A DNA stretch of 64,000 bases from Brachycybe producta (Eukaryota; Arthropoda; Diplopoda; Playtdesmida; Andrognathidae): the NCBI GenBank assembly GCA_036925085.1, contig JAUPFP010000036.1, positions 1,240,001 through 1,304,000 of the forward strand. The letters run 5' to 3'. How positions within the stretch are numbered: position 1 is the first letter of the stretch; each line of letters starts with the position of its first letter. Of the stretch, positions 22,911-37,900 are shown piece by piece. The notes beneath the pieces were generated by a model. It saw only the letters and a program-made list of their open reading frames with translations, did not search any database and was not told the origin of the DNA. The translations under genes and the position numbers were made by a program.

Positions 22911-25900
22911 TCAGGCATCTGCTTCACCCTTTAGTCGCAACCTCGCAAAATCTTCGAAAATAATGTCGTCGTCTTGATCCGCATAACACGTCGTTCCGTC
23001 ACTAAATAAAAACATCATAAAAGCAAATAATTTAATTAGGTTACAAAAAATAATGTCGAGATTTTTTTTTTTAAACTAGAAGAGTAAACGAACATACGAA
23101 GATAATTTTCACAATTAATATCTTTTAAAATAAATTTTTTTAAGAGTCAGTTTGGAAACAATTGAATTTTAAAATTTGCTTTTTGATCGAAAGATACAAG
23201 AGAAAAGTTCATCTTGAAAGATATCATCGTGAAAATTATTTCGGCATCTAGATATTGACTGGTGCTATTTAATGGAAGTGATTTTGAAATTTTAAACTTT
23301 GGCATTTACAAAAGTTCAGACAGATTTTAAGTTTTGTCTATTGGAAATTAAAACTAGAAAAAGAAATCTTAGAAATAATTTCAAATATTTATGAAAACAA
23401 ATCCAGCATCTTCGATCATCTTTTCCGAGTTAAATAAAGTTTGTTTGGTGAAAAAACGACCAAATACAATACGAGTTCAGTCCGATTTAAGACATCGAGA
23501 CTGGGGTAGAAACGACATTTAACGTCAACCCTCTAAATTAGTTACAAAACTAAAACAAAAAAGGCACGCAAAGTTCAAAAAGTGTAAACTAACGTGTCGA
23601 GTTGAATGAGGTTGGCATCGATCGGAGCCGAATCATCGTTGTTATTTTGCGTTCCTTGTCCCGGACGTTGCGGTGGCAAAGATTCTTCTTCCGGTTTAGG
23701 ATGCATCAGAGTAAATGGCAATTCGGCAACCAGATCACTTTGAGAAATTACATAAAACAAACACATATTTTGGTTTATTCTCTAGTTCAATTTTCAAATC
23801 GGTTTTTTTGAAAACGATTTAGATCACAATGAATTTTAATGATCAAAAATTGAAAAAAACGATTTAAATTTACCATTTTAATAATTTAAAAAATAAAAAT
23901 GAATCGATTAAAATATAATTGATTTTCAAACTCCGGTTATTCTGCAGTTTCAGAAGATATTTAAAAGTGTTAGAAACTAGAATGGTAACTCAAATCACTA
24001 AATAGTATTTTCATATATTAATTAATATATCTTTCAAAATAAACTTTTCATAAACAAAATATTAAACCGACATTAAAACATTCTAAAAATAAAAATGAAT
24101 TTTTTAAGATAAAAAAGTAAAATTTAAATTTGCAAAATTTATCATTTTATATAACAGATTAAATGAATAAGAAGATAATTTCTTAAAATTTTAATTGAAA
24201 CATATATTTATTTCCATAAATTGCTAATTTTTGGTTACAACCTACCGTTTCTAGCTTGTGAAAAAAAATGTCAAAAGTTTCACTTAATTTTGTTCCTGAA
24301 AGGGCGTTTAAAATTAATTAAGATTTATAATAAATTTTAATTATAATATAGCTGAATCACTTAATAGCATTTTCATTTTCAAATGATAAAACATTAAAAA
24401 TTATTTTTCTGTCTCTACAAAAAGTTTATTTTGAAAGATATATTTTATGTGAGTCATAATTTTGTTTTGTTTTGACAATGCATATATTTGCAGCATTAAA
24501 AAAATTATTGAAATTGTTGTTGGGTTTATATCAATGGGGTTTTATATTTTCTGGTTTTGACAATGCATTTTCTATGCTGCACTTGGACTCTTGTCCCTCT
24601 GCCATAGGCCTTTATAGCTGCTTGCAGAGTAATTTTTCAAATTCAAATAGAAAAATTAAAAAAACAAACATAATAAGCGCTACAGCTACGCGTTCTAGTT
24701 TCTAACACTTTCAATTTCTCTTTAATGTTGTTCTTCTGAAACTGCAGAATAACAAGAGTTGCAAAATCAACCGTTCATAAAATGTATTAAATAAATTTTA
24801 ATATTTTGCTACTTTTTATGTGAAAAAAAAAAATCGCTCATTTTTTTTATTAACAACCGTTTAATAAAACATTTCAAACTAACCCGCCCAGAGCACCGAG
24901 ACAAAGTTTAACTTTAACTTTGTACTGGACAATGATACCGAGATTTTCTTTTTGAGATGGATCGCAAATACTAAAGTAGAAGAAGAAGAAGAAGGAAAGA
25001 AAAACCTCGCATCGTTAGATCAGATTAGATTAGATACCCTCTCTTGAGAGAAGAAAGAGAAACGCTCACATTGTGGAAGAGGCTAAATTGGTGTCCTCGT
25101 GTTTTAACTGACCGTCGAGAGCCAAACCCCGTTTGTCTTTATTGTTAGCCAAAAGTGGTGTCAGATGAAATACCTTCGAAAGAGTAAACCCCGGAGCAAC
25201 CGGACAGCCATCACTAATCAAGGCATCAAGAGCAAAAAATCGTTACGCTTTTCGTTATTTACGCTCGTACAAAGAGATGTCACTTACTCTCCCTCCAGAT
25301 CGGCAACCGTACATTTGTACTGCGCAGTTGAAAACAGGCAAATGTCGGCAAACTGACGTACTACGAGAGAGAAAGAAAGAAGAAATTGTTTCAGTTCTCC
25401 TTATAAATTAAGGTGACTGAATAGATATTTTGCTTTCGTCCACTCGAATTGCGAGGCTACTGTGTTCTATAGGAGGTCACTTTACAGGAGAAACATTTAC
25501 GGAAAAAATTCAAAGTGTTTTAGAAACTAGAATAGTTGGTGATAATGCTAAAAGTTTTTTGTTTTCCATGAAGTTATCTTACAAAATAAACTTTTATGAT
25601 ACTTTGAAATAGGCGAAAATAGTTTTTAGCGAAATTTTAATGAAAAAAGCAAACAAAAAAAGGGCCATTTTGAAACTGAACTATACCATTCTAGTAGTGG
25701 CGCCGTAAGGAGCGGGGAAAAAGCAAAACGAATATCTATAAAGCCACCTTAAGAGCAGCATTAAAATATCAAAAAACGTAAAACCAAACGACATACTCGA
25801 AACTTTTATCTTTTTAACCGTTCGATTTGAATTGTTTGCAATGTGTACATTGACTCCGACACTTTCTCCGTGATGATACAACTGCGAAAGAACGAAAACA

Positions 25901-28900
25901 AGAGCACACTCGATGAGAAACTTTCTTTCTCTTTTCTTCCCTCTCCAATAAAGAAAAAAAAAACCTCTTTGTCGAGAGAAGCCTCCAGATGTAATTTATT
26001 CGGACTCATCATGAATTCCTTGCTGACTTCGACACTTGGCTGTTCGCCGGGTTTACTCGGTGCATACATGATCTTACGAATTGCAAGGCGGACGGAGTTC
26101 CTGACAAAAAAACAACCGAACGAACATTAAAAACTCAAAACGATACAAGACGACCAACGACAATATACCTCTTGTGTGGCTTGTCATCGGGATTGTCTGC
26201 CACGAAGGCTTTTAACTCGTAATCGACTCCACACGGCTACAAAAAAATAAAAGACTTCAGCATTTAAAAAAAAAGATTCTCTCGTTCCGTCTTTCGATCG
26301 ATTTTCACCTTTCCCGTGTCTCCGGGAGCGGGTTGCAAAGTGACCGAAGCTGGACAATGAGGCGGAAGCTAAAAAATTAAGGATTAAGATTAGAAAAACT
26401 CGTGATTTCGTCTTCGTTCCTTGACCAAAACACACACCTCAAAAAAGAACGGAAAAGCATTAGGACCGAGTTTCTTTAGAAGTCTTTCCTGTAACCTCGT
26501 TAGAGGTCTCTTCGGAGGTTCGCTCGTTTCCAGGAGTGGAAAGATCTGTTCCGAAGCAAGGTAGAGATCCTTACGGAACGTGAGACCCAATACGTCGAGA
26601 TCTTCGCGACCATAACGGAAAGCGGCCAAAACATGTCCGAAAACTTTACGTTCTTTCACGTAATCGGGATCCACTAGTACGACACCGTCTGTTACAAAAA
26701 AGGGAGAAAAAAACACATCGATTCGGATCAATGAATAAAAGTTTCGTAGACTTTTATTTTGGCTACGAATTCAACACTTGAGGGTTAAGTTAAAAAAAAA
26801 TAATATCCAAAGTTTGTTAAAAAACTAGAATGATCAACGAAAAAACGCTGAAAAGTGACTTTACGATATTTTTCAAAATAAACTGCTTTTAAACGTTTAA
26901 TTTTGAAACTGTTTAAACAGCCACAAAACGTTTATTTTAAAAGATATCATTTTTATCACCATAAAATTACTTTCAAAGTCTGATAAAAACTAGAAGAATA
27001 AAAAATATTTGAATAGATTCGAGTGTTTAAAATATGTTTCAAAATAAACGTTTTATAGAAGTTTTTTTAAAAAGAGACTGCTTTCAGATTTTTTAAATAA
27101 AAATAATTAAAAGTTTATTTTGAAATATACAATCATAAAGATTAAAAGCTTTAGTAGTTTATTAAAAACTAGAAGAGTCAACTAAATGATTGAAATATGG
27201 TTTTCATTCAAAATCATTATTTGCTTATTTTATTTTGCAACTTTTTAAAAATCCATAAAAAAAGTATATTTTGAAATATATAGGCCCTAATCTCATAATG
27301 AAGTCTGTTAAAAACTAGATGGGTCAACGAAAAAAAGTGAATGAAATTTTACGATTTCAGATATTTATCAAAATAAACGTTTTATAGACTTGCTTTCGTT
27401 TTCAAACATCCACAAAACGTTTATTTTAAATCATATCGTCATATTCTTTTCATCGACTTCTAGTTTCTAAAATGATTTGAAATTTTTTTTGGGGGGGTTA
27501 ATAAATTGCATCATTTGAAAAATATTTGTTTCCGTTTTTATATAAATCGTTAAAACATTTTACCGATGGGATCGACGTGAGAAATGTGATCGACGAAATC
27601 TCTTTTTCCCAAATAAACTGTTATCTAAAATTACGACAAAAAAACACACAAAATTTAATAAAAATAAAGTTTGAAATAAAATCGAAAAAAATAGTAAATT
27701 TTAACCTTTCCATTTGGAGAACTTTTCTTGAAAACTCTGTAAAGAAAGTGAAAAGTAAAAAAAATATTTTAGAAAATAATTGATAATTTAATAATTAATT
27801 TCAACACACATTTTAATTGTTGTAAATAAATTTGTAACATATTTCCTCTTCCTTTGTATATATATTTTTTTTAAATTTCTATTCTCGAGAAATAAATAAA
27901 AACATAGGAAATACTTTTTGACTTATTTCCGTCTCCTCAAAAATGTTTGCCGTTTTCATTTCGACATTTTAAAAAAAAATTAATAATAATTAAGGTAAAA
28001 AAAAAAAAAGATTTATGATTTTTGCAATCAAAGGGACTTGGTTAGAGGCTTCATTTTTATCTAGAATTATAATACAGCTGAAATCGAACTAACCACACAC
28101 AGGAGCACAAATTCAAGTGTTTTAGATACTAGAAGGGTAATTTCATGTTGACATCTTTCAAAATAAGCTTTTTATTTCAGTTAATAAATGAACCAAACAG
28201 ACATTGCGATTTAATTTTTGTCTTTTAAAAAATGTTTTATTTTGAAAAATATCAACATGAAAATACTTATTAGGTGATTCAGTTAACCCTTTCTAGTTTT
28301 TCTAGCACACTTTCAATTTCTCCTTAGTGTTGACCTTCAGAAACGCAGAAAATATAATGAAGAGAGTTCGAAAATCAGCTGTTGTTCTTCTCTAATCTTT
28401 GTTAATGTTTTTCATATTTTGAAAGATAACAAATGCAAACAAGGAATTCAAACAAATTACAAATACAATGTGTTTATGTTTAGAAAAAAAGAAATCATTT
28501 TTAGTAAATGAAAAATAAATAACAAAAGGAAAATGTTAGGACCACCAATGTGATCTCGGTTTCATTCCCCCTTAATGATGCAGAAAATACTTTATTCAAA
28601 TAACCTCCTCCACCTCCACCTCCACCTAAGACCTTACTTGTCACCATATTTCAAATCAGGTGACCTCCTCCTACACAATCGGGTAGGTTTAGGGTCAGGA
28701 GTACTGCCAAAGAAACTTAAAACGCTGCTTAAAATAAAACAAAGCTTGAAACATGACATTGACAATTTGCTTAAGATATACTTAAAAATGCAAGTAGATC
28801 ATTTATTTTATTCGTGTAGCGTTAGATGGCGCCACTAGCCCTCCTCCTATAGAAATGTACTGCAGACAATCTTCAACTCTTGACTCACCTTCTTTTTTTG

Positions 28901-31900
28901 CACGTGGCATACTTTTAATTGCGTCATCGCTATTTCTCTACACGTGCTCTCTTCACTTACATTGTGTTCTGAGTAAGTTTGTCCACGTGCTCATAAATAG
29001 GGTTGTTTTGGACGCTTTTACAGTTAAAAGGCTGCATTCGATTTCAACACATACAATTAGAAATCGGGACGAACTTCAATTGGCTCCGCCCCTTTTCATG
29101 ACGACCGGCAACTTCTAACTGGTTGGTTAAGTAGTCTGACGTCACATGCTCCGCCCTTTTCAACGTCGAACCACACAACAAACCAATTAGAAGTAACCAG
29201 TCGTCATAAAAAGGGCGGAGCCAACTGAAGTTCGTCCCGATTTCTAATTGCCTGTGATTTCAACTAATTGGCGAGCGGAGTTTGCCACCTATGGAGGTTA
29301 CAGGCGCCATCTACCGTGCATTTACACAAGTAGTTTTCTATGGAGCCCTCCCCTTAAAAGCTGTTCTTTCCCCAAACTCACCTACTCATATTAAAAATTA
29401 AGCTAATAATATAATTATAAGTGAATATGTGTCAAAAAACGGACGGACAGTGGTCAAGTTACAAAAAAATTAACTATTTGTTTGCCATTGGACAGAATTT
29501 CTATTTGACGCCATTTCTGATAAAAAAAAATGTAAAGTGAAAATGACGAACAGAATTAATTATGTTCTGAGAATATGAATGACCTTTTTCTGTTTCTTTT
29601 AAATAAATATTAAAAAAACCCCAACAACATTTTTTAAAAAATGGTGGCCTTCAAGTGTGTGTTTAACAAAGAAGTTACTAAATTTAACAATATTTAATTA
29701 AAACGAGACTTAATCCGATTACAAAAAAGAAAAGATTTGAAAAAATGTGGAAAAAAAAAACCCAAGGGTTGATTGAGATTTAAGTAACTGAGGCTAAAGA
29801 GAGATCTTAAGTTACTTTTTTTTTTGTACCTTTCGAAAAATTTTCTTAAAAAAGCTCTGAATTTTTAATTAAAATGTTGAAATCCTCTTATGCTGAGATT
29901 ATTAATAATAATAATTAATTATAGAAAGATTAACCTCTCATCTTTTATTATCAAAATATATGAAAAATGATCTTAAGGTGGGTTTTTTTTTGAAAAAGAC
30001 GGGAAACAAACGCTCCTCAAACTCTTATTAAATATTCAGTTTTTCACTTGATATATTTTAGAAACTAGAAGGGTAACTCAATCACTTAAGAGGGTATTTT
30101 TTCATGTAATTCAAAATAATCTTTTTATATTTAAAATATAAAAAGTTTTAATTAAAAAAAATATATTGTCTGCATTTAAAGTTGGGTCTTTTTCAAACTG
30201 ACATTAAAAAGCTTATTTTGAAAGATATATAGACTTAAGAGTGCTTGAGCGACCCTTCTAGTATAAAAACACATTCAAAATTTCTCTTGATTTTTAAACC
30301 TGAAAGACAGAATTATCAAAGTACGATTGGCGTTTTCACTTTAGTTACCCTTCTAGTTTCAACAAATTCAAATTTGTTTTAATTTGTCTCTGAAAACGAT
30401 GAAGAAATCAAAAGTTCAAAGGGTCATAAATATTTCACACCACTTTACTATCTTTTAAAATAAGCTTTTATGTCAAGTTTGAAGAAACCCCCCCCCCGAA
30501 CTTTAAAACCTAACACACTTCAAGAATATTTCTTTTAATTTTTGTCTAAAATATGAAACAAATTTAGCAACCGTTCTAGTTTCTAAAACACTTTCAATTT
30601 CTCCACAGTGTCGCTCTTATGAAACTAGAATAACCAGATTTTATAAATCAGCTTGTTCATAAAACATCTTAAAATTTATTATTATTATTAATAATAATAA
30701 TAATAATAGTAAATAATGAAACACTGGTTCAGTGGGTTATGATAAAAGAAATAGTAAAAAACTGGAACAACTTTTTCTCGTTCTGATTTCATTCATTTTA
30801 TAAAAGTAGGGAAGAAAAAAAAAAGAGATTATTATAATTCAGGTGGAAAAACCCCATAAATAACTTTTTAAGTCATCACATTTCATCAACAAAAAATATT
30901 TAAAAAGTCACAGAAAAAAATCGAGACTGAAAAATCAAAATCAATCAAAATTGTATTCAACTTTTTCATAGAAAAAGAAATTCTATTTAAAAAATACTTA
31001 AGAGACTACATCGCAAAATTACTTAGAAAAATCTCCGCAAAGAGCGCTAGCATCGTTTTTCTATTGAGCCCATAGATCCAATGTTAAAGAAAAAAATGTT
31101 AATTTTTAAAATACACAGCAGTCGCGGCGGCAATATATTTATTTTTCATATTTAAAGTTGTCCATTTTTTATGGTTCAAAGTGCAACGTGCACCCTAAAT
31201 ATATGATGTTCTAAGTATAGAATGACAAAAAATTGGTAAGTGCGGTTCTATTTTTAAAAACTATTTAAAAATGACGAATTTCTAACTCCTAAGTTAAACT
31301 CCATTGAGTACGCGCGCTAATAATACGCTCGTAAAAATAAGTAAAAAATAATTTTAAAATGCCAGAAAAAACATCAGCATGTGCGCCAATGTGTTGGCTT
31401 CACTGTGGTTTTTTAAAAATTATTTTTTAGGTATTTTTACGATCTATTTTAATGGATGTTTTTGCTGCTTACGAGCGCGTACTCAATGGAGTTTAACTTT
31501 GGAGTTTGAAATTCGCGATTTTTAAATAGTTTTTAAAAATATAACCGCACTTACCAATTTTTTGTCATTTTATCACTCAATCAGCATATATTTCAGGTGC
31601 ACATTGCACTTTGAATCATCAAAATTGAACAACTTTAAATATGAAAAATAAACATATTGCCAAATACTGACAAAACAAAAACAAAGCAGAAAACTCAAGT
31701 GTTGAATTCAAGGCAAATTGGCAACAGTTTTAAAACATTTCTGCGACATTTTTGTTTTGTCTGCAATTTAACAAACTATTCCATGTCTCGACTCAAGTCA
31801 AGTTTGTGACTTTTATCTCGGTAATACACAACATTTTGTCAACAGAACAGTTGCGTAGTTTACCGTAGGACAGTTATAGAAACAAAAACCTCCAATTTGT

Positions 31901-34900
31901 TTGCGTTTTTTTGTCCCAAATTTGTTGTGGTTTTGTCTTGAGTACTTTCTGACAGTTGTTTCAGTTTTGTTTTGTTTTCAAAATGTGCTTTTTTTTTCTA
32001 TCATTTTTGTTGTGTTTTTACAGTTTCTGTCTCGACCTCATGTTGCACTTTTGTCAGTTTGTTGTGGACCCGGCTTTCAGAAGGTTGTTTGAATAGGCGG
32101 TGATTAAAAGAATGAAATTGCGTGGGTGGATTTGGTTTTTGTCTGATTAGAAGAAGAAAAAAAGGTGAGTCAAAAAAGGGACATGGAAAATAAAAAAAAA
32201 TCGGTCGAGGTAAAAACAACAACCACAAAAAAACCAAAGCCACCCTTTCAACCTCAAGACAAAAAAAATCTCAGGTGTAAAAAAAAAAAATGAATAAGTT
32301 TTCTGTTTTTATTGTTCAGGTGAGAGAAAACCTGTCTTTCATTTTTTATTATCTCTTTTCAAAAACAAAACCCCTTTTCATGTTTCCAAAATAAAAAAAA
32401 AAGGGTCTAGGTCTGAACAACCAACTAACCTCTTTGAAATTGTATTTTCAAAAAAGAAAAATATTCATTCTAGATCGAAAAAGGACTAAGAGGGGGCTCA
32501 TAGGCCCCCCCCCCCTCACTCTCAACCGACCCTTAACGAAAAAAATTAGCCTATCAAACTGATGATCATTTTCTTTCAAATTCAAAATAAAAGGGAGAGC
32601 AACCTGAACGTGTTTTAGAAACTAGAAGAGTAGCTATATATCGCTTAATTTTATTTATCTTCATGTTGATTATCTTTCAAAATAAGCTTTTTTTATAATG
32701 AGCTTTTTAAAAATGATCCAACTTTAATTTTGAAAGATAACGCAACATGAAAAAAAAAATACCCTTTGAAGTGAATGAGTTGCCTTTCTAGTTTCTAAAA
32801 CACTTTCAAGTTTCTATAAATTTTGCTCCTAAAAATCAACTGTTCATAAACCATCTTAAAAGTGACCATTGTGTTTGTTCACTTTTGTTACCATTTCTGG
32901 TCCTTAGAGGGCCTAATAATACCTTGTACACACACACATGAGTTAAATGAATTCAAATTAAATGTGTTCAGGTGAATTTATACGGAATCCACTTAAGGAC
33001 ATAAACCCAAATAAAAATTGATATTTTAAATTGAAATACTAAATCAATATTTTTTCAATAGTTTCTATATTTATATTTAAGTTTTAACTCAATATTTTCA
33101 GATTATTAACTGAATAAATTGATTTCGACATATTGTTTGTTTGCCCTTCACAGAGGGCTCTGTAGAACACATTTATTATTTAAATGCATTTAAATTGTCA
33201 GGTGTGTATTAGGTATAAGGGGACCAAAAATCAATAAAGAGAAAACTTTGTATCAATAAATTTCAACTTGAACCCTCTAAAAGAAGGGCTTAATTTTTAT
33301 TTTGGACCGTTGTTTTGAGTTAAAAGTTAAAAGTTTTTATTAATAAAAAAAAGTTGGTTCTTTTATATATTTATAAATATAATGTGAAAGGTCATAAAGG
33401 TAAATGACCAGCAAGAAGAGTTGAGGTGGAGGTAAAATACTAGAAAATACACTTGTTTAATATTTATTGGGAGTGTGTTTTATTTTATTGAAAGTTGTTA
33501 TAAAATTTGTTTTCCCCTATGGCTAAAATATTATTATTTTAATAATAATCATAAGCCAAGAAAAAACAATGGGTTCAAGTGATATGAAAGTTTATCGGCC
33601 TTGGCACCACCAGACGGAGCCCCCAACTTGAAAATATTTAAGGCAACACCCACAACTCAAAATCAAGAAAAAACTATCAAAGTTAAAAGATGTTTTAAAA
33701 AGATAAAGAGGGGGGAGGGGGGGGGGGGTTAAGTTAGAGAGGGTAGAGAATACATGATGGTGGGTGTATAGTATATATTATAAGACAACACAGGACAAGA
33801 CCTTATCGACACCTAAAAACCATTTAAATATATTAACCAAGTTCTACAGAGCCCTGTCAAGGACAAACAATATGTCGAATTCAATTTATTCAGTTAATAA
33901 TCTGAAAATATTGAGTTAATACTTAAATATAATTTATATAAACTATTGACAAAATATTGATTTAGTATTTCAATTTAAAATATTAATAATAAAGTCAATT
34001 TTTATTTGGTTTTCATGTCCTTAACTGGATTCCGTATAATTCACCTAAACACATTTAACTTGAATTCATTTAACTCATGTGTGTGTGTACAAAGGATATC
34101 GAGGACAAACAATATGTCCAAATTTAATCCTTTAATATCTCTCTATAAGACCTACGTACATTTTATGAAATTTTCACTCCATTCAGTTAAAAATTGAGTG
34201 TTCTCACTACCCGCCATTGTTGTTTGTAGCCTGTTAAATTTAATTGAACGCAGGGAAGTGACGTATTTACTCATTCAGTCACGTGATTAACCACATTTGT
34301 GTCAATGTAGTTGAGTTAACTCAATTGTTCACAAACTGAACCATGGTTAAATGCAACCACTATTTTTTTCTCCTAGAAAATTAACTGTGGTTAACTTTTT
34401 AACTGCAGTTTTTATAGTAGAAATGTATCAACTTCCACATGAAGTTTCTTATCAAAATTTCATGATTTTATCCTTTTACTTAACTATCATTAAGAATACA
34501 ATTCTGATACCTCTCATTTCCCCTAATAAATTAACTGCAGTTAAGAAATTAACCTCTAGTGGCAACAAATGTGGTTATATTAACTATGGTTAAATATCTG
34601 AGCAATGAAGTTAACTGCATCATTGACACAATGTGGTTAAACACATTTTTGAATGGTTAAATTACATCACTTCCTGTGTGCAAACAAATTTAGCCTACAA
34701 ACAACATGGCGGTGAAAATGAGTGAAAATTTCATAAAACGCACAACTGTTTTTAAGGGGAAATTAAACCACCAAGTGTCTTAAATATTTGGAAATACAAG
34801 TATCAGTTCTAGCTTATCTGCAGTTAACTATAACTTTGGTTATGTAACTGCAATTCATTTTTCTAGTGAAAACGAGGCAAAAATTAGTCTCTAAAATTCT

Positions 34901-37900
34901 TACTAAAACTGAAGGCATATTTTTGGCTAAGTCCATACAGATTGCAACAAGTGGAAACACTTGTTTCAATAAATATGAATTTGAAACATGTAGCAACAAG
35001 ATGAAACATGTGGCAACGCAGGAGAAACATGCTAAGTCCTGTCACACAAGTGTCCAGTGTCCAAATAAGGACAAAAAATGACACTTGCGTTGTTGATTAT
35101 CACTGATCAGCAAATTGCCTAAATGTGCAAATTAAAAAAATGACTAGTAAATTTAGAAAATGACTCACCTTTTTAATTTCTGAAGTTAACATATTTTTAA
35201 AATAAATCGTTAACAATTCAAAATAAAACCCTCATATAACTTGAAATTAAAAAAAACGGTGTCATTTTTCCGAGCTTCTTTTCCAAATTAACAAATTAAA
35301 AACAAGTCACTGGAAATAATATTGTTGATCTTTTTTTATTTCTTCTAAAAATGAACACACAAACGCAAAAAAAAAACATTTATAATTTAACCACACACGC
35401 CATTTACTCTAAATTCATTCATGTTAAATTGAACCATATCTATTATGTGGTGGTGGTGGTCCACTTCAAAAAAATAAAAAGAAGTTTTAAATATTTTACA
35501 TTTGTGGCTAACCAGTTCCAGAAATCAAAATTAACGGCTGTGTTCGGAAAACTAAACACAAAAACTATCTATCTGTAAAAAAAAAACATCCGGGAACAAC
35601 ATGAAATTTGAGTGAAGGGGGGGGGGGGCATCATCTTTAAAGAAAACGTGTCCGGGAACTATGTTAGCACTTCTCTAGAAAGCAAAGCATATAATCCTCA
35701 TGTTTTAACTTTTTCTCAAGAAATCACATTGAATATGGCGACCTTTAGTATCAAGAAGGAATGTTAAAATCTGTAGACGCCATGTTTGAAAAAAAAAATG
35801 GCCTCCTCCATTAGTGACTACATGGCCTCGTATTTAAGAAAATGGATCATGGATCAAGGACATCCGGAAATTCTTTTCTTTTATAAAGCAAAAAGAAACA
35901 TCTCGTTTCCATCATAAAAGTTAACTGCAGTTAAAATGATAACCACAGTTAATTTTTAGTGGAAATAAATGTAGTTAAATTAACCACAGTTAAATTTGCC
36001 AGCAATGTAGTTAACTCAAGTGAATTATTTTCATGGTCAAAACGTCCCTTCCTGTTTTAAAGACAAAAAAAATGGCCTACAAACCATCATGGCGGCCAGT
36101 GAGAGTAGACAATTTTTCATTGAAAGAATGAAAATATACCAGGATGGGTCTCGCATCGTTTAACAGGAGGAATTGACACAATTATTTAACTTAGGTGTTT
36201 TAAAAATGGAAACACACCAAAACACTTTTCAATTTGACTGCAGTGGGTAACCATAACCTTAGTTACGTAATTAAATTTATTATTTCAAAGGAAAACAATG
36301 TATTGTAGTTTCCGGATACAGCCACAGCCACCTTTTCCCTACTAATATTAAAAGTCTATAACAAAAGACTCCCATTTACAGAATAAATAAATTAGTATTT
36401 AAGTTTCCGAACACAGTCAATAACTTCGTGTGTTTTTTTGGTTCATTTTCAAATTATTTTTGTAAAATTAACAGAAAAAAATTTCTCTAATATTGAATTT
36501 TCTCCGCTTAAAAACAAAAGTGAATTTAAAGGTATCCACTTTTTATTTATCTAATAAAAATTAATTAGTTGTAAAATATAAACAAAAGAGAAAAAAAACT
36601 CACTTCACGAGAAATGAAAACCAAAACATAGAAAATTTCAAGTTTGACTACAAAAAAAAAAAAGCAAAACAAAAACAGAAAATGTCTTTTTGCGTCCAAA
36701 TTTTATATTAAAAAAAAACCGTCAATGGAGAATAGCATTAGCCAACAGGCAGTTAGAAATCGGAGAACTGAAACAAAGCACAAACAGAAAAAGCGCCAAA
36801 CTATAAAATTAGTTTATTCAGTTTGGCGCTTTTTTCTAATTCTTTTGTTTAATTTGACACTTATTAAAAACTTGGTATTTGGCACCAGTTGAGCACAGGC
36901 AGTTAGAAATCGGTCAGAACTTCATTTGGCTCCGCCCTTCCGCAACTTCTAATTGGCTGGTTATGTAGTCTGACGTCACATGCTCCGCCCCTTTTCAACG
37001 TCAAACCACACAACAAACCAATTAGAAGTTGCCGGTCGTCATAACCAGGACGGAGCCAACTGAAGTTCTTCCAGATTTCTAAATGCCTGTTTAATTTTGT
37101 GCTTGCAAATACAGTGGTGGCGCTAGTGTAGAGAGTCACCAGCAGCAACTGTAACTAGAGACTGTTGCTAATTGCAAGCTTGCATTGTTGCCTAATTTGC
37201 GCCTGGCCTTAAGTTTCCTCCATCTTAACCTCTTTTAAGATGTTGTAAATTGACATTTTGTTTTTATTCTAAGACTCAAAAAAACAAGAATTTCAAGAAG
37301 AAGAAAAACCTTTTACTTGTGTGTTGTTTTTTTGTCAATCTCAAGATTCATTTAAAGGAGGAAACCCATAATAAAAACAAACAAACAACAATTGAGACAC
37401 ATTTTCTGCAATTTTCTTCAAAAGAACAGAAAAAAAAAAGCTAATCTTAAATAAAAGCAAAGGAATTAAGCTTTTTTTTCTCTATTGTTTTTAACAGAAG
37501 AAATAAAAAGGATTTCTCTTTCTCTCTCCAAAAATGTTAATAAAAAAAAGAGCACCAAATGTGTGTTTTTTTCTCTTTTCTATTTGTTGCTCTGAATTGA
37601 ATTTAAGAAACACCAAAATAGAAATAAGCTAACATTTCGTTTTTATTTACGTCACAGACGACCCCATTAGGACTCTCTCTCTCTCTCTCTCTGTATACAT
37701 TTTTATGCTTTTTCTTTTCTATGAAACAAATTTCTTAAGTTAAAATAACTTCCCGAATTACAATCCTCTCTCTCCTCAAACAACACCCAAATAACATTAA
37801 TTGCTCAAATACAAGGTGAGCCCTCATTACATAACCCCCATTTTACCCCATTTAAACTATATAAAAAAAAATAACTGCAGTTACCATAACCAAGGTTAAA

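Noticed and set aside
25843..26130. 95-codon plus-strand ORF
   Set aside because: Antisense over arrestin exons 7 and 8.
27526..27783. 85-codon plus-strand ORF
   Set aside because: It is antisense to arrestin exons 2 and 3, which match the family residue by residue.
36903..37148. 81-codon minus-strand ORF
   Set aside because: It falls inside a palindromic MITE copy; similar frames appear in the other copies for the same reason.
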